From NCBI GenBank assembly GCA_036250195.1, contig JAVHZZ010000006.1, positions 165,932,424 through 165,996,423 on the forward strand: DNA of 64,000 nucleotides, in the 5' to 3' direction. The stretch comes from Mixophyes australis (lineage: Eukaryota > Chordata > Amphibia > Anura > Limnodynastidae). Shown one piece after another: positions 1 to 10,716 of the stretch. Under the pieces are notes generated by a model that saw only the letters and a list, made by a program, of their open reading frames with translations, was not told the DNA's origin and searched no databases. Each line of letters starts with the position of its first letter. Within the stretch, counting starts at the first letter, position 1. The position numbers were made by a program, and so were the translations under genes.

Positions 1-1531
1 TGATATTCCCCATGTTCATTATCTTTTCCCTCACATGCCCCGCTGCCTCAATCCCGACACCTCTCTTCAAAATGAAAAGAGACACCTTTTATTTGAAAGA
101 GGAGTAGAGTCTTACCAGCAAATGAGATAATAATACAGAGATCATTATTGCCATAGATGTTGTGGTTTTGTTTTTTAAAAATATACTTCTAGTCACATTT
201 TACTTGGATGATATTATCATTGAGTATAATTGCTTTTGTCACAACACTGTACATAAGACTTTTTTCTTAATTATCTCACAAAAATAACAATACATCCACA
301 CTTTTTTTTAGGTGGCATACTTCAGCTTTATCACTTTTCCATAACTTTTAAATTTTGATATTTTTCAGGCATTCACTGGAACCATTGGAGGATAGTGTAG
401 GGACCAGGTGTAAGGCCAATTTAAGTCATCCTAGAAGTCCACTGACACTCCTCCTGCTCTATACCCCTATCCTGTTAGGCCTTCAGTTTAGATTAATTGC
501 CCAGCATGGAAGGGCATATTTTTTTATTACTGGTGTGGTCTCCAAAGTCTGCGACTTTAGTGGCCAAGCGGATGACTGTAAGGCTCTGAGCAGGAGATCG
601 AAGGTAATGAGGTGGTGCTTACGCTGATGCCCCGACTCACAATGCTGGATTTCTCTACAGGAGCTGGCTATAGTCGCTACAGGGGCTCCCAGGCAGTGAT
701 TGCAGGAATGGCAGTCACTGCTTCACAGTGCTCTGTAGGACAGCAAGACTGAGTGTTAACCTTTCCCACCACAGTGCTGGAAAAGAAGTTTAGCAAGTTG
801 CTGTGGGCCACAGGAATGGGTACATCTTAGTATTTGGGTAGGCTTCATGTTTCCTTAAGAGTCCTGGGTCAGGTGGGGGATACTGGGTATATGTAAGCCC
901 CCACTAGGCACTGAACTGGTGGAGGGTGTGTCCTTTTGAACAGCTACCAATGCATTTCTGGAGGGGGTGCTTCTTTCCTTTCCCTGCACTTTCTCTCCTG
1001 TGGTCTGTCACTCCACGTGTGCAGTCACCAGCACTCCTTTTCTCTGTTCCTCTTAAGGTAATCGGTTTTTCGGATTTTACTAAGTGGTTAATTTCAAAGG
1101 TTTATTGGGCTCTAATGCTGCCTTGCAGGCTCCCTTTTTTGTGATTGTGTGCTGCTTCTGTCTGTGCATATGTCAGATTGGGGGTTGATCCACATAGGCT
1201 ATTGCTGGGGTAACTTATATGATGAAGTTTACCTGTTTCATCTGAAACTCTATGGCTTAAATTGCTCAGCTCGTAATTTCCCTTTGGCTCTTCCGGGAGT
1301 CTAGCTTGTTCGGTGTCTGTACTGTTGGGCCAAGGTCCTGCAGCGGCAGCCTGGTTTTGGTTTCCACCATTTTGGAGAGGATGTTGGAATCCGCTACGTA
1401 AGTGCAGGAGGGCGGTGACAACCCAACCTTAGAATGAACCAGACTCTGACTGGTCTCTCCATAGGGAGGGCAAAGTGCTAGATATGTAAGACTCCTGCTT
1501 TGGATAGGAAGTCACCACTTCCTGTCAGGGG
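1..1531. other. No gene recognised; possible 5' part of a decayed DIRS element
   Basis: Only short open frames are present and none resembles a protein I know. Because a DIRS ORF1 remnant begins at about 1532 on the plus strand, part of this stretch may be leader or terminal sequence of the same element, but I cannot show its boundary. Confidence 0.3.
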
Positions 1532-2215
1532 GTGAAGGAGCTGATACATGCTGTGGACCAGGTGTTAGAAATCCCAGAGATAGCAGTCCCTGAGACTGCA
1601 AAGCCTTCTCTGTTTAAGCGGAGGTCGAAAAGCTTGGATTTTTGTCTTTTCTTCTGATTATTTGTTGGGTGAGGTTTGTAACTTGCCGGACCAGAAATTC
1701 CAGATTTCCCTGTAGCTTACAGTTCTGTTTACTTCTTCCCTCTGAGGCTATTTGTAAATGCAAAACCCCTCCTAAGATGGGCACACCTGTAGCGCGATTG
1801 TCCAAGAAAACTACCATCCCAAATCCTAATGCAGCCATGCTTAAGGATGGTGCGAACCATAAGTTTGAGGGCAACCTTAAGTCCTTTTTTTTTTGGGACA
1901 GCAGGAACCTTCTTAAGGCCCACTTTGGCCTCTGCTTGGGTGACCAAGGTTGTGAAATGCTGGTCCGAGCAGCTTACTGAGGGCTTATTAGCTGGCAATC
2001 TGTGATCTAAATTGCTCCTGTTGGTGGAGAAAATTTAGAAGGCTACGGAGTACCTGGACAATGGATTGATTGGGGCATGGATATTTGCCTCTGTGATTTT
2101 GGCTTGTTGGACTCTCTGGCTTTAGTCCTTGGAAACTGATATGGAGTCTAAGAAGACTCTTGAGTCACTTCCTTTTCCTTTGGGTGTCCCATTTGGGCCG
2201 TAGCTAGACAACATT
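1532..2215 (+). pseudogene. Decayed DIRS-type retrotransposon ORF1 (gag-like)
   Basis: Frame-by-frame translation gives pieces that resemble amphibian DIRS ORF1. They are a VKELIHAVDQVLEIPE segment ending in LFKRRSKS (from 1532), PVARLSKKTTIPNPNA (about 1787-1840), a segment like LRPTLASAWVTKVVKCWSEQ, and ESKKTLESLPF (from 2144) followed by an in-frame stop. The pieces lie in different frames, so the gene is broken by several indels and stops. DIRS elements use a tyrosine recombinase rather than an integrase, but no recombinase or reverse transcriptase is visible here, so only the first gene survives. The assignment rests on remembered family resemblance and was not searched. Confidence 0.6.
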
Positions 2216-2269
2216 ACTAGGTTTATATTATATTACAGGTTTTCCAGGTGACCAGTGATATAATTATAC

Positions 2270-2460
2270 CAGGGTTTCCCAAACCCAGTCCTCAGGGTTC
2301 CCCAACAGTGCAGGTTTTCCAGATCACGTGACATAATTAGGACCACCTGTAGATCTGTTACAATGTGTCAGTCAGTAATGAATACACCTGTGCTCCAGCA
2401 AGGAGATATGGAAAACCTGCACTGTTAGGGAGCCCTGAGAACTGGGTTTGGGAAACATTG
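2270..2460. mobile_element. Foldback/TIR miniature DNA element
   Basis: The two ends are inverted copies of each other over about 50 bases: CAGGGTTTCCCAAACCCAG at the left and its complement ending in GGGAAACATTG at the right, with an internal 'aacagtgcaggttttcc' also mirrored. A partial copy of the inner sequence (acaggttttccaggtgacca) lies just upstream at 2234-2265. The ends look like hAT ends, but no 8-bp target duplication is visible. Confidence 0.6.
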
Positions 2461-2639
2461 TCTTAAAGTGTTCGTATGACTGGTCCCTACACTATACTGC
2501 AATGTTTCCCAGTGGACTAAGATAAAAGGATTTAACGGATATATAAAAATCCTATTATTTCTTCTGTGTTTTCTTTCCCCGATTACTTTTTCAGAAATAA
2601 AACCTTTTTTCTTGTACTACAAAGCAATTTTTGTTACAT

Positions 2640-3065
2640 ACTGTCCAGACTGTTGCAACCTCCATCTTGCTGTAATGATATGTTGGTCCCCTACAATCCA
2701 TTCAAATAGCCACTGTAGGAATAACCTCTCTACTCTCCATCATTAATTACTGTTGTCCTACCAAATTCATCTTGTTTTCCATTTTAATTATCTATTCACT
2801 ACAAAAGTATTTTGTTCTGTCCTATCCATTTCCACTTGTTATATCTATTATCACACTCTCTGTACATACCAACCCTCTGCTCATGCTGACGCTTTTTTTT
2901 TTTTTTTTTTGTTATTTGTTGTTTTCTCCCAGGTTACCTCTGCTTTCGGAACTACGACCCTTCTTGAATGCTGTCCCTGGAAATCTTCAACAGAATCTGT
3001 CTGTCAAGTATTGTCTCTAACTGCAGGATCCTGCTCAAAACTCATTTGTTTAAGGTGTTCAAATA
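2640..3065 (+). pseudogene. Decayed LINE reverse transcriptase C-terminus
   Basis: Plus-strand translations contain degraded versions of the 3' part of vertebrate L2/Rex-type LINE ORF2. A YCCPTKFILFSILIIYSLQ stretch resembles the 'HWLPvkfRi.fKiLlltYKa' block, and a SAFGTTTLLECCPWKSS stretch resembles the 'aapTLWNsLP' block. The frame breaks, and a run of 18 T (2893-2910) interrupts it. Clade assignment is uncertain. Confidence 0.45.
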
Positions 3066-5925
3066 GTGCTTGTGACTTGCTTCTCCCAGAGCTGTGCTCC
3101 AGCGGGTAAAAGGACACATTATGGAGTGGACTGTTATGGGGGTACTTTTTTAAAGTGTCCGTTTAACAAGTGGTATTAACAAAGAAGCAAGAAACCTAAC
3201 ACTGACAGTTTATTTTATTTCTACTCTCAAACTTCATGTTATTACCCCACCTGATAATGCCTAATGAATTTAAAGTAGAGTGATAGTTATGTTGCCGCTT
3301 GTTATGAGGAGGACCAGCAAGTGGAATATATTACCTGATATTGTAAATGAACGTCATCAAACATTTGTGTGTGCTAGTAAATATTGTAGACAACTGAACT
3401 TTGTAATATACCGAATATTTGAATATTTTGTAAGAAATACATAATGTGATGTAAACAAAACCTGCTGAAAGCAGCTTTTGTGTGCATATTTGAAAGGTAA
3501 GTGTTGTAATAAACTAGTTATTTCTTTCACCATTAAAATTACTACATCTCTATTGTTGTCTTGCCAGTTATACTTTCTCAAAAACATCTCAATTTGTAGT
3601 ATATCAAGTCTGTACTTTACCTGTAATTGCTATGCCAACCAAGTCCCCCCCCCATTGTCTTGCACTGCAAGTTATCTAATTATTTCAATATTCTGTTTAG
3701 TGATGATACCATGCCATAAGCCTCTGTGAAAATGGTGCACAATAATTCACAATGTACAGTAACTTACAAAGGTAGGAGCACTGGCCACAACTTAGTCACA
3801 CTGCTATTTTTGTAACACATTTTCTTTTGCTTACAAGCCACCAGACCTGGAAAATACGTTTCAACTTAAACCCCCCCATGTATGTTAGCTATTTGTTACA
3901 TGTATATATGTGACCAGTGTGAAAGAGACCTTCACGCTTTCCTCTTCTGTCCTAAAAGAATGTCAAAATATTAGTTAAATGCATAAAAATATACCCGCTG
4001 AACCAAGAATTGTGAAACAAATTATATACTTCTAGCTATTCTCTTAATTATCTTTTTTTTTTTTTTTAAAAGTTACATAATTTGCCTATATATTATGAGA
4101 ACCATGTGCCACATATTAGGATTGTTTTATTGAATGCCTACAATTTCTTTTTTCCTGACAATCATTACATACACTGTTAGGATTAAAAAATGTCCACATT
4201 TGGGGAAAATATGCATTTAGCTCCACATCTGATTATAAGGGTCCCTGCATAATAGACTTAATTTTGCACCTATATCAGCAAGAAGTAACTTGTAATGTGA
4301 TTTGCAATTGATCCATCATAATCCCACCGGCGATTAATTGTATAGTGTGCCACTAACTACATCTTTTTTCAGTGCAGGTAATTTTAAATTACCGGTAGGT
4401 GTGTTTGATTCTAAATTTGCTGTGCTCTCTAATTTTCATTGTAAGTTGGTGCCCACCATAATAAGTCCTGAGAAACAAAAGCTGTGGCATTGAAATATAG
4501 ATAATTCTGCAAATAATCTTAAGAATAAAGATCCTGTTTTATTAATTACTAGCTGAAGTACCCTGCAGTGCCTGGGTTTAAATCTTCAAGCTATTATCAA
4601 TGAGCTGGATGTAACTGTCAACCTTTTAAAAATAATTAGCAAGTCTTCCAACATACCCATTAGGTGGTTGCCCAGTATCATTTTTGTTTTTATATTAAAT
4701 GTCACTGAAATCCATCTAGTGGAAGGCCCAGAACAGATTCACCAGGTCAAAGTTCTGCCCACCATAAACCAACGGGAGGTTCGACTGGAACCCTAACCTC
4801 TCTAAAACCTGGCCAGGATCCAACTGGACCATCTCACACGGTGCAGGGGTGTTCGAATGCATAACTGGACAGACAAGCAGACCATCGATTTTTATATAGA
4901 AGATTTTATTGTGATAGATCATCCTCGGAATCATTTCTCCTCCTGTCTGCCTAAACTTATATTGTTCACAATTCTGCGCTCTTGTTATGATAATTGCTAT
5001 ACCTACTCCTAGTGCCCTTCTTGACTATGGTTCCAGTAGGATTAAGGATAGGGATGAGGCATCCTAGCACATGGACAGGAGACTGACTAGGGAGTCACCA
5101 GACACATTAATAGTGGTTAATAATGCCACCCCTTGAGCAATATATATACCATGGGTAGATCAAAGTACTTTAACTTAAAATGCAGATTAACACTAAAATC
5201 TGTACATATCCTGGAGGGATGGTTAAGTATGAGGACAAAGGGGGGTAGGGAATTATGTCATTTTGGCACAGCCCCCAACGATGCATTTATGAAGCAGCGT
5301 CAATATGACACAGGTGGCAAAGCCTACATTACGCGGTTTGCCGTGACTCACGTCATGGAGGACACCATCCTGTCCTCTTCACTAGAAAGTGGCTACATGC
5401 ACCAGAAAAAAATTGCTATATTTAAATTAAATGCTTTTAACTACAGGAAGATTCACTATTGTAAGAAAAAGGTCACACTGCTCCATGGATATTTGAATGG
5501 CTGGACATCAGCAAGAACAGATTCCAATAAATTGGGGCTGTGTGCTTACACTCACCAGGCCTTAAGGAGCGTAAAATGGTTATTTGTTACCTATTTTGCA
5601 CACAATTACAATGTACCTGCCCAGAGCCAGACCATACACCAGTTAATGCAGAATCAAATTCATCTTCGAACACAAAGGACTCCTACCACCGCCTACAATT
5701 TCAGGGGTGGCATAGGGGGGGGACTGGGCCCATAGTCAATGTATTAGTAAGGGCTGCCAAGTGCATGGAGCAGCATACAATCCAAACTTTGAGCATATCA
5801 ATTGTACATGATTTTTAGTCGTAACACTTGCATTTGCAATCAAGAGCAACTGTAAAAATGTATTTTATGTACAGTAGACATTTAGAACATCCTAATAAAT
5901 GTAGTTGATGGGGGGGGGGGAGGAA
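3066..5925. other. No gene recognised; diffuse old repeats
   Basis: AT-rich sequence with homopolymer tracts. The 4553-4940 stretch, beginning 'tagctgaagtaccctgcagtgcctgggttt', has the look of an old interspersed repeat. An open frame of 200 codons at 5133-5735 has no recognisable domain, and its neighbourhood (5240-5400) looks like a frog repeat, so I do not call a gene. Confidence 0.4.
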
Positions 5926-6235
5926 TTCTTCTCAGCCTTTTCGCTAAGATCAAGTGCAATACCTGTCCTAGTAAGGGGTTGTTGGCCGCCCCGAAAGGGC
6001 CATGTGAAACCTTAGTGTGATGCTAGGCCGGGGGTTTTAGGAGCTTGAGGTGCCTGTGGCTCTGGGGGACAGGGCCTGTAGGTGCCCTAAAAATGCACTG
6101 GTGATGGTGGCAGCAGCAGTCATATTTTGGGCACAGTAAGACACAAGCACAGTGCACTTGAGAACCTTGCATCACCTTTTTATTTCTTAGTTCTGGCCTT
6201 TTGGCTGGACCAGAAACATTTTTTTAACCCCCCTG
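5926..6235 (+). repeat. U2 snRNA-derived sequence (pseudogene or snRNA-headed SINE)
   Basis: Positions 5926-5975 align with the 5' end of U2 snRNA: TTCTCAGCCTTTTCGCTAAG and GATCAAGTGCAATACCTGTC match the conserved 5' stem-loop and branch-site region with scattered substitutions. The branch-site recognition block, normally GTAGTA, reads GCAATA here. After about 50 bases U2 identity ends and an unrelated GC-rich body follows. A second U2-like head, ttctggccttttggctgg, occurs at about 6190-6207. A G10 run precedes it (5911-5920). This is not a functional U2 gene. Confidence 0.6.
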
Positions 6236-7603
6236 GCCATTAGGCTGGGATCTATGGGCACTTTTTTATTTTTATTATCTCCTTAAGGGGCCTTTTGGGA
6301 TTGGTACAAAGGGCCAAAGCCCCAGCACTGGTTTTTAACGGCACTGGATGTTATGGAGCACCGCATCTCGGGCTTCGTGTATAAAAAAAAAAATTAAAAA
6401 GAAAAAAAAAAAAAGTGCTGACAGGACTTGCAGTTCCATATCAGCTAAAAAGCCAGTTTCCCTAAACACCTCCTCAGCATAATATATTTACATATAGCAG
6501 CTCAAAAAGTGTGTATAATGCACACTGATTTCTCAGAGAACAAAGGCACATGTAATTCATGAAGTACACAGAAAGGACTTTTAGTTCAGTACATGTGGAT
6601 GCTACACATTTTACTGTAGCATGTTGTACATTTAAGATTTCTTTAAGCAGAGTACAGACAGTCATTTTGTTAGTCAGTCTGTCAATTTTCAAACGCATTG
6701 TCCTGAATGCCTGATGTCTGATCAAATGATCAAAATCCTATGACGCCAAAAATATGTTAATACATACACTTGCGTTCCCCTTCCTGCACATAGGGCTGAT
6801 AACAGATGGAGTGACAAATCCTGGATCAATCTTCTATTTGACCACTATTATGAATATGTTATAATGGATTTCTCAATGGCAACTTCTGTTGTATTCTTTT
6901 TTTTCACATCTGTGTCCCCCAACTCGCCGCCCATACAATAGACCATGGGAAATGTAAACAAACCCATTCTCACAACCACCTATTTTTTTCTGGCAGTTTT
7001 TCTAGTGGTGTGTCTCAAATCGCTGCTTCTTCAGGGGAACTTCTCTGAATCATTTCCTGATACATCTCTTTTAGTCTAAATTCAAACAGTTGGTTGCATA
7101 GGAGTATTGAGAAGTCTACCAAATATGGCTTATCATTTAACTTGCTATCTAGCAGTTGTGTAACTACAACTACTACAGCTATCAGGGCATGCAAGAATTT
7201 GTACAATCTGATATCTGATTATATACACATGTTCATTAGCTGACAAACATGTCAACCTATCATTCTGTTCACCCACCCTATGCTGGGACTTCTTCAACTT
7301 GTGTGTAGCCGAATCAGCCAGAGACATTCTATGGCTTAGTTCTCCATGTTTAGTTACAATGCCAGACAAAGATACTCTACTCCTGAAACAGCAGGCTGTG
7401 ACACTAGAAACCAATGAGTAACTTTTACCTTGTTGTTCTTTACTAGAAAGTTGAAGGGTTTTGTGGCCTGGCGCATCATTGCACTTGTGTACCTAATCTC
7501 TGAGGAGTATCACAAGTCTATTTCTCAATCAGCAGACCGTATTGGTTAATTTTATTGCTAGACCTTCCTCAACTCACCCTACTGGAACATCACGCAACCT
7601 TCC
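6236..7603. other. No gene recognised
   Basis: Only short frames without recognisable domains; an A-rich stretch is present at 6381-6415. This may be decayed repeat or intergenic sequence downstream of STX16. Confidence 0.4.
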
Positions 7604-8314
7604 TGTGACAGGATGGACCGCCTATGCCACCCTGTCTGTTGTTGCTAGTAACCGGCTGGGCTTACTTTGCCACCATTCTCTTTCTTTATCGCAAATGCGC
7701 CCTCTAATTGTAGTAGAAGGGACTTAAGCTGCAGCCACCACTGGTCTCCTTCACGGCTTCCAGAACCACATTCCTTCTGCGTAACGGTCGCTGCTAGGGT
7801 TACCCCTTGCTGGTACAGTTTTGGACACAGCTTAGCAGTGTAGTAAGCCAGGTCCCTGAACTTTTTGCTGGCCCCAAGAAGTCTAAATTATTTTCAGTAT
7901 CAGGATGCAATATGTTTCCCCAAACATGGATTTAAATGCAATCTATACTGAATAAAATGTACTTCTCTGTGATATCCTACATCACGTGCTGTTTACAATG
8001 TTCAGACAGGTTTCTTTCCCTTTATCCAGGCAGGATACAGGTAACAACTCCCTGTTGTGTATTCAAGTGTTGGTCACTCACATTGAATAGACTCAATTAG
8101 CCTTAATGAGGACTGCCTCTAGAAGCTAGACAAGACTCCTCAAACAAATGCTTATTGCATGAGACAAATACCCCACAAAGGAATGCATTTCCTATACAAA
8201 GTGCCACGCGATACAACAAAAAACAGTAAATATGCAATTATATAAATATGTGCCCTGCGCTATTTCCTTTAAATACATTTATACAGCAAGTTATTTTTAA
8301 GTTATCCAGCACCA
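7604..8314 (+). mobile_element. Internally deleted copy of a long LTR (family A)
   Basis: The left end, TGTGACAGGATGGACCGCC, is the complement of the right end of the 1494-bp LTR at 38035-39528. The interior (about 7870-8050) matches the complement of 62180-62395. The right end (ttatccagcacca) corresponds to the LTR terminus GATCCAGTCACA. Flanking cttcc and ctacc (one mismatch) are a plausible old 5-bp target duplication. It is shorter than the other copies and lacks an internal section. Confidence 0.6.
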
Positions 8315-10611
8315 CTACCCATATCAAAAAGGCAGGGAATAACCTATAATCAAATATCCTTATGGATCTTAACACCCATACTTTCCTGTATCCTGAAATA
8401 GTCTCAGGCTCTCCTTTGTTTCATTAATACGGGTTGTGATCAAAATGAAACACACAGTCGTTAAATAGACAATCACTCCAACAGTTTAATAACAAAAATG
8501 AGTTGTAATAGACTGACAGTAAAGAAGCGGGTTTAAGAAACAAACCAATCAGTATCATATAACATGCACTGCACAGGGCTGAGCTGCATAGGACATTATA
8601 CCATGCACTGAGAATTTTCCCATAATGTACATATTTTACAGAGGAGACACAGACCTACAGCTATTCCCACTAAAATAAGGGTCTTATAAATTACTCCTTT
8701 CTGATATTAGCAAGAGAAGACAATATCTGAATGATAATGGTAAGATACAAATTAAATTGTTTAGTTCATTATTTGCAGCCACAAAGAGCAGATTTAAAAA
8801 CTACTGAAATGCAATGATTTTTTTTATTAACGGACCTGCAGGTTTTTTTTACAATAAAATATAACATAACTCGTACTGGCTTGCACTAGTCCTGTTCATG
8901 ATAAATAATAGAACTCTCTTTTATAATAACAGTATTTACAAAGTGTTAACATCAGCAACCGATATTTCCACAAATTCTAGGAATTGAACTGAAGTTGATG
9001 GGGTAACCTCAGCAGCAAGAATGAATCCGATGCAGTAATGCATATTTAAACAGATAAAGCAAACCTGCCTATTCACAGTGGAGACAGCCATTTTGTTTGG
9101 TTAACCAAATATCCATGAAGTTACGGCGCATCACTCACTTCATTAGAAATTGGTGAAATCACTGAGCCAACTAGTGAACTGATAATCTGAATATTGACTC
9201 CAGTCCGCTAAATGGCTGCCTCCAATACAAACAGGTGAAAGATATGTTTTAAAAAGGTATTTAAACGGATTGGTAAGATTTCTATGTACTTTCCAGATTC
9301 AAAATCTAGATACATGTGAACGCACATCAATCTGCCTGTCTCCTGATATTCACCAACACATGTAAAACGTTCTCATACATTATATAAAATTTTACATGGT
9401 TTGTGCACGTAAGCAGAGTGAAAGCAATTTATCTTTCTGGTGGGCTTACATATAAGGAGTGCATAAGAAAATTGTTCATTTTTTAAATACAGTGTTCTCC
9501 CCAGCACCCATTTCCCGGGTGCTCCACTCGGCTGTTTTTACTTTCCACAGGGCTCTTGGAGCCCAACAGAGTCCTATTATAATAGAATAGAACATTGCTT
9601 CTCCTATTAGAACAGGCACTATGTGAGCACTACAGCCAGCAACGTGTGTGTTAGACCACTGACCACCAGTCTGACCAGTCCTGACAGGTGTGGGCAATAA
9701 CCTCCAACATGATTGAAATAATAATTAAAGTATTACACTGTACCCACACCAGCTACTTTTTAATGTCACCTGGCTGGCAAAATTTTCTAAAGAGAACACT
9801 GAAATAACAAGCTCATCAATAACTGGGTACAATTACATACATTTTATAATGTTACAAATGTCTCTCTTTCTTACAATATTCAGGGTACATGTTTTCCAAA
9901 TTAAAGTGCACCCATTGCCTACCCAAGTGGACTGACCCAATATTCTGCCCCTCAATTCACTAAGAACTTATACCCATGCCTCCGTGATATCACTTATTAT
10001 TAACAAATCAATAGGCTGCATTTTCATGAATATTGATGCAGCCAACAAAATAACTACCGCCAATGCGTGTAAGCAACAATACACTTCAATACTTAGCGGG
10101 GATTTTTTTAATCCCCCCCCTCCTGATTAACAAAACAGATTAAGTATGAATATGAAAGCCTTTCTAGATTATGCTAAAGAGATCCCCCTTGCCGAATTTG
10201 TATCGACAACATATTGGTGCCCATAGTTCAGACCACAACCATTTCTTAAACGTACAAATAACAATTAAAGCGTACATCATCATCGGCCCACAACCTTCAT
10301 TTTCAAAGCATTGAGAAACAATAGTGTTCATTACAAATAAGTAGTGCACAATACTAAGGTCAGCACTGCATTGGTCCATAATGTGTTTTTGTATCCAAAT
10401 CTGGAAAGGATACCCAGATATGTGCATTAACTTCTTGAAGCATCAGCAGTGCTTGGAACTAGTTTCAGGTTCCCTGGGAGAAAAAAATGGTTACTTAATT
10501 TTTGTTTTTCTTCCCTGGACACATGGGAAGGAAAGTAAAGTCGACAAAAAAACAAAACAAAAAAAATTCACAGAAAAGTCCAAACTAATAATAATAAAAT
10601 TAAAGAATGAC
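8315..10611 (-). other. STX16 3' flank; 3' UTR end not definable
   Basis: The sequence downstream of the STX16 stop codon presumably begins as its 3' untranslated region. Candidate polyadenylation signals exist on the minus strand (for example an AATAAA near 8825 and an ATTAAA near 10110), but nothing in the sequence decides between them. No other gene is recognised; I looked for the next gene of the human order (NPEPL1, an aminopeptidase) and found no trace. Confidence 0.4.
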
Positions 10612-10716
10612 CTATTTAGACTTTACACCAATTAGCACAACAATTAAGACAAGAACAAGGACAAATAGAATTAAAATAACAAGCATCTTGCGGTTCTTTT
10701 TCTGGTACTGCTCTGC
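10612..10716 (-). CDS. STX16: STX16 last coding exon, membrane anchor and stop
   Basis: [12 protein letters not shown] is followed by about 20 hydrophobic residues (Ile, Leu and Val rich) and the lumenal tail GVKSK, then TAG at 10614-10612. The acceptor is ttttgcag. Confidence 0.96.
   Translation of the reverse strand, partial: AEQYQKKNRKMLVILILFVLVLVLIVVLIGVKSK

Noticed and set aside
1614..1998. Minus-strand frames of 86-89 codons
   Set aside because: They are antisense to the DIRS ORF1 remnant.
5133..5735. 200-codon open frame
   Set aside because: No recognisable domain, and repeat-like sequence with Gly-rich low-complexity at the end; there is no support for a gene.
5926..5975. Functional U2 snRNA gene
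   Set aside because: The branch-site block is altered and everything after about 50 bases is unrelated to U2.
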